In this document: positions 1-9,161 of the stretch, piece by piece
Layout: the number at the start of each line of letters is the position of its first letter
Numbering within the stretch: position 1 is the stretch's first letter
NCBI GenBank assembly: GCA_016784025.1
Contig: JADHVL010000010.1
Location: 62,001-126,000 of the forward strand
Length of the DNA stretch: 64,000 nt
From: Fidelibacterota bacterium
Lineage (GTDB): Bacteria > Fidelibacterota > UBA8477 > JABMPR01
Direction of reading: 5' to 3'
Program-made: the position numbers and the translations under genes
The notes under the pieces: generated by a model
Seen by the model: only the letters and a program-made list of their open reading frames with translations
The model's database searches: none
What the model was told of the DNA's origin: nothing

Positions 1-178
1 AAAGTCCCTGATTCACCGAATTGATTGAGGTGTTCTCCAGACTTTCTCTGATGACATTCGTTTTGGCTTTGCTAATAATTCGGTCAAACCGCCATTTTTT
101 TGAGGGTCCTTCACCGATGCGTGTGAATTCAAGGCAATCCTGACCGGCAAGCGCATTAATACATATTTGAGTTGTCAT
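1..178 (-). CDS. Partial unknown protein, N-terminal 59 residues
   Basis: An open frame runs from an ATG at 178 to the window edge without a stop, so the gene is cut at its 3' end. It begins MTTQICINALAGQDCLEFTR. A purine-rich ribosome site (GAGAGG) lies about 8 bases before the ATG, and a palindrome matching the one before the neighbouring arsR-type gene lies at 224-239. It is therefore probably under the same repressor. I do not recognise the family from this fragment. It could be a short metal or redox-related protein, but that is only a guess from context. Confidence 0.5.
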   Translation of the reverse strand, partial: MTTQICINALAGQDCLEFTRIGEGPSKKWRFDRIISKAKTNVIRESLENTSINSVNQGL

Positions 179-223
179 TTGCATTCCTCTCTGGAGGATC
201 TACTCCAATTGTTAAATACATGA

Positions 224-239
224 ATAGGTATATATCTAT
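224..239. promoter_or_regulatory. Probable ArsR-family operator (site 1)
   Basis: The site reads ATAGG-N6-TCTAT, a near-perfect inverted repeat (ATAGR/YCTAT). It lies between the ArsR-type gene and the cut-off gene starting at 178. The same spacing and half-sites occur at 581-596, before the arsR-type gene itself. Repeat of the same palindrome in front of two adjacent promoters is what an autoregulating ArsR protein would need. No binding evidence exists in the sequence. Confidence 0.5.
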
Positions 240-257
240 ATGTTGAATTAAAAAAAA

Positions 258-566
258 TCACTGCGCTTTTCCCGCTTTCCCCAACTTCTCAATCTCCACA
301 AACTGCTCCTGAAAACCATTACAACAGCTGGTGATACAAATTGAATCAAGGCGGTAGTAAACCTCTTTGCCGCGTTTGGTATGGGCGACTATATCAGCGT
401 TTTTTAATACACTCAGGTGATGTGAGACCGAGGGTTGTTGCATATCAAAGTGTTGACAAATCTCGCTCACGTTAAGTTCCTTGTCTTTAAGGAGCTCCAT
501 GATCTTGACCCGGTTGGGATCCGAGATTGCTTTGAAGAATTTATTTAAGTCGTAGGCCATTGTCAT
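258..566 (-). CDS. ArsR-family winged-helix transcriptional repressor
   Basis: A 102-residue protein of the usual ArsR/SmtB length. The helix-turn-helix reads LNVSEICQHF then QQPSVSHHLSVLKNADIV, followed by the wing (RGKEVYYRLD). The family is homodimeric and releases DNA when a metal, metalloid or oxidant binds cysteines. The classical ELCVCD metal box is not present. Instead there is one Cys in the recognition region (SEIC) and a C-terminal CITSCC cluster, so the ligand cannot be named. A palindrome at 581-596 just upstream suggests autoregulation, and another at 224-239 suggests control of the next gene. ATG at 560 (MAYD) is an alternative start. Confidence 0.85.
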   Translation of the reverse strand: MTMAYDLNKFFKAISDPNRVKIMELLKDKELNVSEICQHFDMQQPSVSHHLSVLKNADIVAHTKRGKEVYYRLDSICITSCCNGFQEQFVEIEKLGKAGKAQ

Positions 567-580
567 TATCTCATTTATAC

Positions 581-596
581 ATAGGAATGTATCTAT
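581..596. promoter_or_regulatory. Probable ArsR-family operator (site 2)
   Basis: ATAGG-N6-TCTAT, identical in half-sites and spacing to 224-239, placed 15 bases upstream of the ArsR-type start codon at 566. It lies where a repressor would block its own promoter. Confidence 0.5.
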
Positions 597-685
597 ATAT
601 TAATGAAAGGCAATGCTTATTTTCAAATAGTAGTATTTTGTTGGGGATATTCTGAAACAATTTCAGAAATCAGGGTCATCACCAA

Positions 686-1075
686 TTAAAGAGACTGAAT
701 AACTTTCTGGAGTTTGTCCTGAACCTCCATGCTCATTTCCGTCAGCTCAGAATTCTCGACGGATATCATGGATGCAACTGGATCTACGGCGGCTACTTCA
801 ACGGTTCCAGGGGATTGTTCAATCACCACTACATTGCAGGGTAGAAAGACACCAATTTTATCTTCAGTCTGTATGGCATGATGGGCATAGCCGGGGTTAC
901 AGGCGCCCAGGATGGTGTATCTTTTTAAATCCACATCGATCTTGTTCTTAAGCGTTCCTGAAACATCAATTTCACTGATAATCCCAAAACCTTCCTTGGC
1001 TAATTCAGCAGTAATGGTTTCCAGAGCTGCTTCAAATGTGGTCTCAGATAATATGGTGCTGGTGTAATAACTCAT
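686..1075 (-). CDS. DUF302-family protein
   Basis: A 129-residue protein matching the DUF302 pattern: an N-terminal helix region (FEAALETITAELAKEGFGII), a strand-rich middle (IDVDLKRYTILGACNPGYAHHAI) and the conserved end of the fold (IGVFLPCNVVVIE). DUF302 proteins are small, often found near metal or sulfur stress genes, and have no proven general reaction. Here it sits upstream of an ArsR-type gene on the same strand with a 119-base gap, so it may have its own promoter. No signal peptide is visible, so it is probably cytoplasmic. Confidence 0.8.
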   Translation of the reverse strand: MSYYTSTILSETTFEAALETITAELAKEGFGIISEIDVSGTLKNKIDVDLKRYTILGACNPGYAHHAIQTEDKIGVFLPCNVVVIEQSPGTVEVAAVDPVASMISVENSELTEMSMEVQDKLQKVIQSL

Positions 1076-1181
1076 GTGTTTCCTCTAAAAATTCGTGATA
1101 ACATTGTATTGCTAACTCGTGTTCTTATCTGAGACGAACAAATGGCCTTCTCGTTACAAGAAAAGCATCTGCCTTTTGTTG

Positions 1182-2108
1182 CTACTTTGGAATTTTAAAG
1201 TGGACTTTGTATAGTCGGCTCTGTCCATTGCTTGATTTGTTCAATTCTTGCAGCAGGGTTTTCACACTTGTGAAACCGCCTGCTTTGAATTCAACATCAC
1301 TTCGACGACTGGTAAAGTACAGGGTCTGTGACTTGGTATCAACAAAGGGACAATAATCCATGTACTTTGAATTGAAAGCTTCTCCCAGATTTTTAGCCCG
1401 TGTCCAGGTTTTATCCTCTTTCTTGAAGGAAATATATAGATCACCACTCCCCAGACCATCCTCTCGGTTGTAGCCAGAAAAAAGTAGATAGGATTCATCA
1501 GGAGCGATAAAGGCGTTGAATTCATATCCTGATGTGTTTATGGAGTCGCTGAGAGAGATGGGTGCCGTGAAATCCTTACCCGCCCTGGCGCTAAAAAAGA
1601 TATCATCTTTACCTTTTGAATCAGGTCGATCGCTGGTGAAATAGAGATTCCCATCCTGTGTTAAGGAAGGGTAAAACTCATTGTGCCCTGTATTAACAGG
1701 AGCCCCTAAATTAATTGGATTTGACCACTTCGATTTGGAATCATCACGTTGAACCATCCACAGATCATAATCTTTAACCGTTGTACTATCTGATGTGAGA
1801 GGTCGATTAGAGGCATAATAGAGACGTTTGCCATCGACGGAGAGAAAGGGTTCTAAATCGGCAAAGCTCCCCGAGAAGGACGCTATTTCAGGTTTGCGCC
1901 ACTTGTTGCGAATTTTCCGAGAGACCATGATCGCAGAAATCTCACCCATTGGACTCTGGGCCGTGAAATAGGCTTCATCCTTGCTTAGGGTGAGGTCACG
2001 AATACTGGGGTACTCCTGGAGAATATCTTCCAGGAAAGGGGAGGGGCTTTCTCGAGCTGAGAGTGAACTGAATAGGACAATACATATAATCAGGAAAAAC
2101 TTTCGCAT
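1182..2108 (-). CDS. Secreted PD40 (WD40-like) beta-propeller protein
   Basis: The frame is open to 2240, but the ATG at 2108 is preferred. It has an AGGAAA site just upstream and starts a signal peptide (MRKFFLIICIVLFSSLSARE). The 308-residue product contains several PD40 repeats, seen as recurring phrases such as EPFLSVDGKRLYYASNRP, NEFYPSLTQDGNLYFTSDRP and NAFIAPDESYLLFSGYN. These form a periplasmic or surface beta-propeller of the TolB type and are often part of OmpA/PD40 proteins in FCB bacteria. No OmpA domain follows here. The partner is unknown. Confidence 0.75.
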   Translation of the reverse strand: MRKFFLIICIVLFSSLSARESPSPFLEDILQEYPSIRDLTLSKDEAYFTAQSPMGEISAIMVSRKIRNKWRKPEIASFSGSFADLEPFLSVDGKRLYYASNRPLTSDSTTVKDYDLWMVQRDDSKSKWSNPINLGAPVNTGHNEFYPSLTQDGNLYFTSDRPDSKGKDDIFFSARAGKDFTAPISLSDSINTSGYEFNAFIAPDESYLLFSGYNREDGLGSGDLYISFKKEDKTWTRAKNLGEAFNSKYMDYCPFVDTKSQTLYFTSRRSDVEFKAGGFTSVKTLLQELNKSSNGQSRLYKVHFKIPK

Positions 2109-2338
2109 AGGTTTCCTATGATGGGTTTGAGTTAAGACTTCTCTGCTCAATCTGCCAGGGTTTGCTGGAAATCCACAATATAAATCGTTGAGCGGATTCC
2201 AGTCTCGATGAAGACCGGGCAAATGGGATGTGAAACCCAATCAATATCCTGACAAAAACTGTGAAAGAGAAGGCTGAGAGGATTAATCGAAGATACTTTT
2301 TCCTTATTCCTTCAACCACACCGGTTAATTTCTAGGCC

Positions 2339-3676
2339 ATGAGTCTTTTCAATAATGCCGAAAATCCCAGCACGCTGCCTCCCCTTGCAGAACGTATGCG
2401 GCCCAATACGCTTACTGCTTTTTTGGGGCAGCAGCATCTTGTGGCAGAGAACAGACTCCTGGCGAAAGCAATTCTTGCAGGTCGTCTTTTCTCTATCATT
2501 CTCTGGGGACCTCCAGGTTGTGGAAAAACCACCCTGGCCAAGATCATTGCCAGCCAGGTAGAAGCTCATTTCTATGAACTTTCAGCTGTGTCATCTGGAG
2601 TGAAGGATGTCCGTGAGGCCATGGCAAAAGCTAAGGCCAACCGGGAAATGGGGAAACCCAGCATCTTGTTTATTGATGAAATACATCGTTTTAATAAAGC
2701 CCAGCAGGATGCCCTGCTGCAGGCAGTGGAAAATGGCGTCATTACGCTGATTGGTGCTACCACAGAGAATCCCAGTTTTGAAGTCATATCACCTCTATTA
2801 AGTCGTTGCCAGGTGCTCAAGTTAAACCCCCACAGCAAAGAAGATCTGGCAGATATTCTTGAGAACGCTATTTCTGAAGACCTCTTTTTGAGTACTCAGA
2901 GCATCAAATTTGACAAAGATGGCAAAGACCTGCTACTTGAATCAGTCTCAGGGGATGCCCGACGTCTGTTAAATGCCCTTGAGATAAGCACTTCAGTTGC
3001 TACACCGGATCGCGATGAAAATGAAGTCATTACTATTACCGAAGAGCACGTCCGGGAAGCCCTTCAGAACAAGCATCAGCTGTACGACAAAACTGGCGAC
3101 TATCATTATGATGCAATCTCAGCATTTATAAAAAGTGTGCGAGGCAGCGATCCCGATGCATCCCTGTACTGGCTCTCCGTCATGCTGGAAGGGGGAGAGG
3201 ATCCCATCTTTATAGCGAGACGCTTGATTATCCTGGCCTCGGAAGATGTGGGGAACGCAGATCCTCAAGCGCTTACTTTGGCAACGTCGGGGCTCCAGGC
3301 AGTGCATGCTATTGGAATGCCAGAAGGGGCCATCGTTTTATCCCAGGTCACGACTTACCTGGCCTCAACAACCAAAAGCAATGCCAGCTATTTGGCTCTG
3401 CGAGCTGCCCAGGAAACCGTTCGGGAAGAAGGAGCAAAATCTGTCCCCCTACACCTGCGCAATGCACCAACCAGCCTTATGAAAGACCAGGGGCATGGTA
3501 AGGGTTATCACTATCCCCATAATTACCCCGGTCACTTTAGCGATCAGAACTATTTCCCTGATGATCTGAAGAACAAACAGTTCTACAGACCCACGACTGA
3601 AGGTATAGAAAAGCGTATATACGAACGTCTTGTTACCCTGTGGGCATCGCGCTTTGAGGAACCTTCTGGTTCATAA
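2339..3676 (+). CDS. rarA: Replication-associated recombination protein A (AAA+ ATPase)
   Basis: A 445-residue RarA/MgsA/WRNIP1 homologue of normal length. Walker A is GPPGCGKTT at residues 57-65 and Walker B is LFIDEIHRF near 110. Sensor and MgsA C-terminal regions follow (SVRGSDPDASLYWL, ASEDVGNADPQAL), as does the family's HLRNAPT motif. The protein acts on stalled replication forks and single-strand gaps, usually with SSB, whose gene lies at 18.3-18.8 kb. The stop is 15 bases before lptD, so the two are probably cotranscribed. The ribosome site is weak. Confidence 0.95.
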   Translation: MSLFNNAENPSTLPPLAERMRPNTLTAFLGQQHLVAENRLLAKAILAGRLFSIILWGPPGCGKTTLAKIIASQVEAHFYELSAVSSGVKDVREAMAKAKANREMGKPSILFIDEIHRFNKAQQDALLQAVENGVITLIGATTENPSFEVISPLLSRCQVLKLNPHSKEDLADILENAISEDLFLSTQSIKFDKDGKDLLLESVSGDARRLLNALEISTSVATPDRDENEVITITEEHVREALQNKHQLYDKTGDYHYDAISAFIKSVRGSDPDASLYWLSVMLEGGEDPIFIARRLIILASEDVGNADPQALTLATSGLQAVHAIGMPEGAIVLSQVTTYLASTTKSNASYLALRAAQETVREEGAKSVPLHLRNAPTSLMKDQGHGKGYHYPHNYPGHFSDQNYFPDDLKNKQFYRPTTEGIEKRIYERLVTLWASRFEEPSGS

Positions 3677-3691
3677 CCCATTCAAACTCTC

Positions 3692-6600
3692 ATGCAGCCC
3701 TCATTCAGACCACTCGCTTTCCGCCTTACACTCCTCTGCATATTATTAGCCTTGAGTAGTTCCTTTGCCCTGGCTGCACGGGGCGAAAAGCTGGAACTAA
3801 TTCGAGCGGATGAAATCCAGTCCTTTACTCGCGGGGGTATCACCTATCGACGTCTGGTTGGCGATGTAAAAATGAGACGGGGAGATGCCTTGCTCAACTG
3901 TGATGTTGCAGAATTCCAAATGGAGAAGGACGAGGCGCTGCTGACTGGTCATGTCACCATCACTACACCAGATTCAAAACTCTCCAGCAATACAGCCCGC
4001 TATGCAGGGAGCGATGAATATGTAGAACTCCTTGGTGACGCTCGTTTTGAGGATGATCCCTTTGTGGTCACGGCACAAAAGCTGGGCTATTACATTGACC
4101 TAAAAAAGGTACTGGCTACAGACAACCCTACCCTGGTGGATAGCGGTTCCACACTGATGGCAGATACTATTTATTATTATGAAGAGAGTCAGCTTGGTGA
4201 TGCCCGAGGGCGTGCTTCCATGGTGAATACCACGGATAGTCTCAGCGTTTCAGGAAGACATTTGCTGTACTATTCAGGCAAAGATTCTCTACTCAGTTAT
4301 GGAGATGCTCAATTCAAGAAGTGGTCAAGTGAAGACACCACCCTGCAGATTGACTCGGACAGTCTCAGTCTTGAGGAGGGTTATTTTTTCGCCTGGCAAA
4401 ATGTTGAGCTGCGTAATGGGGATGCGTTGGGCACCTGTGGACAGGCCGTCTACATGCAAGATGATGATGTCGCCATCATGCGGGACAAACCAATATTGAA
4501 AGAGGATGATTTTGTCTTGACTGGTGATGTTTTTAATCTGCACATGGATGGTGGCGATCTAAAATCAGTATATGTCCCAGAAAATCCCCACTTCACCCAG
4601 AGAAAAGCTTCAGATGATACCACGTTTACCGATTGGTTGGATGGCAAGGTCATGGCTGTTGAATTCAGCGAGGGACAGCCTGAGACAGTGACTCTCATTG
4701 AAATGGCCACATCATTTTTCAATGTAATTGAAGAAGGAACCTACAAGGGCTCCAACAAAGTAAGCGGCGACACTCTATTTATCCTTCTGTCAGACTCAAG
4801 CATCTCGGATATTTCCGTCACAGGTGGTGCAGAAGGTGAATTTACACCAACCAGGGGCAGCACAGATATTTCGTCTCCCATCAAATATTGGGCTCACCAT
4901 ATTGCTTATAGTATGCAGCATGAAACCACCCAGCTGAAAACAAATGCCTCAATTGATTATGGCGATATGAAATTAAAGGCAGGTCATGTCGGTGTGTACT
5001 GGCGTCAAAACCTGCTGCGCGCCCGTAGTCTGGTTGACACGCTTGGCTCCCAGGACTACCCGGTTCTTTCTCAGAAGGGTCAAGAGGATTTCAATGGCCA
5101 GAGCATGGTATACGACCTGAAAAGCCGACGGGGTAAAGTGGCCGCAGGTCGGACCAAAATGGATGATGCTAATTACTATGGTGAGGAATTGACCCGCATT
5201 AATGAAGACATCTATCTCATGGAAGACGGCTACTATACCACCTGTGATCTTGAAGATCACCCCCATTTTTATTTCTATAGCAGACAGATGAAACTTTTTA
5301 CAGATAAAATCATAATTGCCAAACCAGTCGTGCTTTACATTGCTGATATTCCCCTGATTGCCCTGCCCTTTGCAGTTTTCCCACAGAAAAAAGGGCGCAG
5401 CTCCGGATTTATACTGCCTTCCTATGACTATCGGCCTACCAATGGAGGTCGCGCCCTGAAAGGATTTGGGTACTATTGGGCCATCAATGACTATTCCGAT
5501 TTTAAAATGACTGGTACCTTTTGGGATCAATACGAAGAATTCAACTTAAGAAGTGTACTGAGGTATAAAAAACGCTACAAAATTAACGGTTCCATTGACG
5601 CTTCAATGGTTTCAGACCGGGATGCTCTGGATGATCCCGTGAATTGGAAGTGGCGCCTCAAATTTAAACATTCACAGACCATTGATCCCAGTTTCACCAT
5701 TCGAGCAGATGGAGAGCTCTCAGGGGATGCCAATTTCGATAGAAATTATAGCCATGATCAAGACCAGCGCTTGAATACCAAACTGCATTCTGGTATTTCC
5801 ATCAACAAAAAATTTGAATCCATCAATAGCACGACATCTCTCAGTGGAACCTATGATGAAAATCTCCAGGTTACGCGTCGGGTGGGAGAGGCACCGGAAG
5901 CTGCAGGGATCAAGCTGACGGGACCCACGCTAGCCTTACCTTCTTTTCGATTCAGTCGTGCATCGTCTCCAATTATCAAAGTAAAAGCGAATCAGGAACA
6001 TTGGTATAATAGCTTCCGTTGGAGCTACAATAATGCTTTTAGTAATCGCCGCAAATGGAGCTATCTGTCCTATGAAAATCCTGACAGCCAGGCAATGGAC
6101 AGTCTCCTCTGGCAGGAAGATATTGTGGATACACGGTCATGGAATCACAACATGAGTCTTTCAGGGGATACTCAGGTGATGAAGGTGTTGAAACTGGTGG
6201 GGTCAGTTTCCTATAAAGATGCCTGGGGCTTTAAATACTTCGATCCCATTCTGGACGAAAATGGTTTGGCCCTGGTGGACACAGGCTCGGGTGCTATCGA
6301 AACCACAGAAATCGAAGGCTTTATCCGTCGTGGAACCTTTAGTACCAGTGCCAGTCTGAATACAAAAGTGTATGGAATCTTTCCAGTACATATTGGACCG
6401 CTTCAGGCTATCAGACACACACTTACTCCCTCAATGTCCCTGAGTTATACACCTGATTTTTCAACAGATTTTTGGGGATATACAGAATCTCTAACAGACA
6501 CAACAGGCGCAGTACAGCGCTTCGATCGCTTCGCAGGAAGCGATCTGGGTGCCACATCAAGCAAAGAAGCGCTAAGAATGAGTTGGAGATTGAACAATGT

Positions 6601-7342
6601 TTTTGATTACAAAATGTTTCGAAATGATGTGGAGAGTAAGTCCCAGTTTTTCACCTGGAATATGAGCGGATCATATAATTTCAAAGCTGATTCCCTGAAA
6701 GCTTCAGATATTTCCAGCAGCATGAAAGTAAATATTGGAAAATCTTTCCGACTCAGTCCCAGTATGACCTACGAGGTCTATGAGCGGGACTCAACTGGAA
6801 CGCATAAGATTGACAAATTTCGGGCACCACGAATGACCAGGGCTGGTTTTAGCTTCGGTTTTAAGTTGGAAGGAGCACCCCCGGGTGGCTTACGCTCAGG
6901 TCCTCGTGAGAAGTTGTCTCCAGACAGTTTGAGCGCGGACTCTGCCCAGGGTTTTGATGAGGATTTTGATTTTAGTGAGATCAAAGTTTCCAGACCTGGT
7001 TCTGGTCGCCGCACCGCCGCCTGGACAGCAAACTTTAATTTCAGTTATTCATATAGTCATCAGAATCCATTAGAGGAATCTAAACAAACGTTTAACCTGG
7101 GCACCAGTTTAAAGTTTAATCTCTCTGAAAACTGGGCCGTTAACTATAATCCCAGATTCAATCTCATGGACAAAAAACTGGTCAGTGGTTCTGTTGGAGT
7201 TACACGAAAATTGCATTGTTGGAAGATGACCCTATCCTGGACACCCATGGGTAGATGGGGAGGCTTAAACCTGACAATCCGCCCCAATGCTTCTCAGCTT
7301 CAAGACTTGAAAGTGGAACATACCGCTCACAGAAAATATTAA
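3692..7342 (+). CDS. lptD: LPS-assembly outer-membrane protein LptD (long FCB type)
   Basis: A 1216-residue protein with a signal peptide (residues 1-29, ending SSFALAARG). An OstA/LptA-like beta-jellyroll region follows at about 30-400, with repeated phrases such as GDVKMRRGDALLNCDVAEF and LLGDARFEDDPF. The LptD barrel domain includes the conserved segment IPLIALPFAVFPQKKGRSSG and many aromatic-ended beta strands to the C terminus. LptD inserts lipopolysaccharide into the outer leaflet of the outer membrane. At 1216 residues it is much longer than the E. coli protein (about 784), as is common in FCB bacteria. It implies LPS or lipooligosaccharide in this organism. It follows rarA by 15 bases. 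Confidence 0.9.
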   Translation: MQPSFRPLAFRLTLLCILLALSSSFALAARGEKLELIRADEIQSFTRGGITYRRLVGDVKMRRGDALLNCDVAEFQMEKDEALLTGHVTITTPDSKLSSNTARYAGSDEYVELLGDARFEDDPFVVTAQKLGYYIDLKKVLATDNPTLVDSGSTLMADTIYYYEESQLGDARGRASMVNTTDSLSVSGRHLLYYSGKDSLLSYGDAQFKKWSSEDTTLQIDSDSLSLEEGYFFAWQNVELRNGDALGTCGQAVYMQDDDVAIMRDKPILKEDDFVLTGDVFNLHMDGGDLKSVYVPENPHFTQRKASDDTTFTDWLDGKVMAVEFSEGQPETVTLIEMATSFFNVIEEGTYKGSNKVSGDTLFILLSDSSISDISVTGGAEGEFTPTRGSTDISSPIKYWAHHIAYSMQHETTQLKTNASIDYGDMKLKAGHVGVYWRQNLLRARSLVDTLGSQDYPVLSQKGQEDFNGQSMVYDLKSRRGKVAAGRTKMDDANYYGEELTRINEDIYLMEDGYYTTCDLEDHPHFYFYSRQMKLFTDKIIIAKPVVLYIADIPLIALPFAVFPQKKGRSSGFILPSYDYRPTNGGRALKGFGYYWAINDYSDFKMTGTFWDQYEEFNLRSVLRYKKRYKINGSIDASMVSDRDALDDPVNWKWRLKFKHSQTIDPSFTIRADGELSGDANFDRNYSHDQDQRLNTKLHSGISINKKFESINSTTSLSGTYDENLQVTRRVGEAPEAAGIKLTGPTLALPSFRFSRASSPIIKVKANQEHWYNSFRWSYNNAFSNRRKWSYLSYENPDSQAMDSLLWQEDIVDTRSWNHNMSLSGDTQVMKVLKLVGSVSYKDAWGFKYFDPILDENGLALVDTGSGAIETTEIEGFIRRGTFSTSASLNTKVYGIFPVHIGPLQAIRHTLTPSMSLSYTPDFSTDFWGYTESLTDTTGAVQRFDRFAGSDLGATSSKEALRMSWRLNNVFDYKMFRNDVESKSQFFTWNMSGSYNFKADSLKASDISSSMKVNIGKSFRLSPSMTYEVYERDSTGTHKIDKFRAPRMTRAGFSFGFKLEGAPPGGLRSGPREKLSPDSLSADSAQGFDEDFDFSEIKVSRPGSGRRTAAWTANFNFSYSYSHQNPLEESKQTFNLGTSLKFNLSENWAVNYNPRFNLMDKKLVSGSVGVTRKLHCWKMTLSWTPMGRWGGLNLTIRPNASQLQDLKVEHTAHRKY

Positions 7343-7496
7343 AAGTTCTATAGTCCATTCTCGATTACTGCTTTAAACACAAAGACATCAGTACCAAAAA
7401 ATCCTAAATAGGCCTGTGCAGAATAGGCGTAGACTTTTTTTTATCCGGGATTACTTTTAGTACAAGCATTTTAAAACCATAAATTCGGAGTGTCTG

Positions 7497-8126
7497 TTGT
7501 CCCAAGTCATTGAGTTGAAATCTCATCCACTCGTCTCACACAACTTAGCCATCCTGAGAAGTAAAGACACTGACAGTCAACGGTTTAGAGAATCAGCTCA
7601 GCGATTAAGCAGCATGGTGCTGATGGCAGCGACTGAATCTTTAAATACTGTTGAGCAGAGTATTGAAACACCCATGCAAAGAACCACTGAAATGGTTTTC
7701 GCTGAAGACATCTGGTTTATCCCTGTTCTGAGAGCAGGTCTGGCCATGGTAGATGTCGGTCTCAGTCTTTTACCCGATGCACATGTTGGTTTTGTGGGTC
7801 TCTATAGAGATGAAGAGACTTTGGAACCCCAGTATTACTACAAAAATTTGCCGGATTATTCAACGTCCGCCCACAGCTGTTTTCTCATGGATCCTATGCT
7901 GGCTACGGGGGGAAGTGCCTGTGCAGCCATTGAGTTGTTAAAGTCTCAAGGAGCTTCAGACATCAGATTACTGACTCTGATCTGCGCTCCAGAAGGCATA
8001 AAAGAAGTCTTTACAAAGCATCCAGATATAGCCATTTTTACTGCTTCTGTAGATGAACGATTAAATGAGATAGGATACATCGTCCCCGGTCTTGGGGATG
8101 CAGGCGACCGATATTTTGGGACTTGA
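7497..8126 (+). CDS. upp: Uracil phosphoribosyltransferase
   Basis: A 209-residue enzyme of the expected length that makes UMP from uracil and PRPP in pyrimidine salvage. The PRPP-binding loop is LMDPMLATGGSA near residues 127-138. Other family marks are VLRAGLAMVD, YRDEETLEPQYYY and the uracil-binding end IVPGLGDAGDRYFGT. The start codon is TTG at 7497, supported by CGGAG 7 bases upstream; no in-frame ATG fits better. The gene ends facing the FliG-like operon, with a strong hairpin (8156-8184) in the gap. Confidence 0.95.
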   Translation: MSQVIELKSHPLVSHNLAILRSKDTDSQRFRESAQRLSSMVLMAATESLNTVEQSIETPMQRTTEMVFAEDIWFIPVLRAGLAMVDVGLSLLPDAHVGFVGLYRDEETLEPQYYYKNLPDYSTSAHSCFLMDPMLATGGSACAAIELLKSQGASDIRLLTLICAPEGIKEVFTKHPDIAIFTASVDERLNEIGYIVPGLGDAGDRYFGT

Positions 8127-8155
8127 GCTCTAAGTTCAGCCCAAAAACAGCGGAA

Positions 8156-8184
8156 GGGAGGACAGTCCGGGCGGACTGCCTCCC
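8156..8184. terminator. Hairpin between convergent upp and the motor operon
   Basis: GGGAGGACAGTCC pairs with GGACTGCCTCCC across a four-base GGGC loop, with one bulged A. It lies between two converging transcription units. Neither side has a good T-tract, so termination in either direction is plausible but not certain. Confidence 0.45.
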
Positions 8185-8231
8185 CTCCTATCTCGCTAGT
8201 GCAGGACAGCGGAGATATCTTCATCAGCTAA

Positions 8232-9161
8232 CTACTCGATAAAGTCGGCCTCGGCGAACTCCTCGATACTGAAATCATTTTCTGGATCAGCGTCCATTTG
8301 TAGGATGAATTCCACAACCTTTTTTTGTGCTCCCTCTACCTGCTTGCGAGAAACGGGTCCCTCTTTGGGTTCATACATGGCCTGCTTCTTTTGAGGCAGG
8401 TTCTCTACAACCCTATCGGTTAATTCCTGATCCTGCCCCTTAAGTGCCAGGGCAATATCATCGATATCAAGACTGTTAAATACATCTCTGAGAATGTTTT
8501 CCGGGAGCATGGGCACATTTTCAAAGGTGAAGTGATGTTTTTTCACTTCCTTGGCCAACTCAGGATCTTCCTGGGAGAGATAATCAAGAAATTGTCGTTG
8601 TTCTTTGGCATCCATGGTTCCCAATAGACCTGCCATCGCTTTACCGCCACCTTCTGAATATTCGGCTTGAGATGGAATCTGCTTGGCTTTTTCACGATAT
8701 TCTGAAGCAACTTCTAGAACAGCTTCCAATGGAACGTCCTTAATCTTTCCAAGATCAACCATGGCTTCGGTACGAATTTCAGTGGGAAGCCTCATTAGGA
8801 GGCGACCTTGCATTTCTGTAGGAATTTGGGCCAGGAGTATGGAAATCGAACGAGTTGGTTCTGATCGAATCAAATATGCGAGATGAACTTCTGACATACC
8901 CTCAAGAAAAGCAAAGGGTTGAGAGGTTGCATCCTTGGCATCTGCTGCAAATTTCTTGGACATAAAGGAGAAATAGAACTCCTCCAGCACCATCTTCTTA
9001 AATTCAAAGTGTATGTTTTTGATCTGAGGTACACGCTGGCGGACCGTAATGATTTCCTGATCCGTTAAATTGGGGAACAACTGTCCCGCAAGACGTGCTC
9101 CCAATATATCAAAAAGAATTGCGGCTTTATCAATACCGGCTAGTTTTTTTTGAGTAGCCAT
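8232..9161 (-). CDS. FliG-like motor switch protein in a non-flagellar operon
   Basis: A 309-residue protein that aligns by eye with all three FliG domains. The N domain (about 5-70) starts LAGIDKAAILFDILG, as in FliF-binding FliG. The middle domain (about 84-165) has FAFLEGMSEVHLAYLIRSEP, with SEPTR where FliG has EHPQ. The C domain (about 175-300) has DPELAKEVKKHHFTFENVPM, DDIALALKGQDQELTDRVVEN and GPVSRKQVEGAQKKVVEFIL. FliG (usually about 335 residues) transmits torque from MotA to the FliF ring. Here the charged stretch normally written RDDLEALG before GPVR is replaced by a short YEPKE. The ATG overlaps the FliF-like stop (TAATG), implying translational coupling. It is the last gene of the operon. 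Confidence 0.85.
   Translation of the reverse strand: MATQKKLAGIDKAAILFDILGARLAGQLFPNLTDQEIITVRQRVPQIKNIHFEFKKMVLEEFYFSFMSKKFAADAKDATSQPFAFLEGMSEVHLAYLIRSEPTRSISILLAQIPTEMQGRLLMRLPTEIRTEAMVDLGKIKDVPLEAVLEVASEYREKAKQIPSQAEYSEGGGKAMAGLLGTMDAKEQRQFLDYLSQEDPELAKEVKKHHFTFENVPMLPENILRDVFNSLDIDDIALALKGQDQELTDRVVENLPQKKQAMYEPKEGPVSRKQVEGAQKKVVEFILQMDADPENDFSIEEFAEADFIE

Noticed and set aside
4973-5530. 185-codon - strand frame inside lptD
   Set aside because: Antisense shadow of a conserved outer-membrane protein; no ribosome site or family motif.
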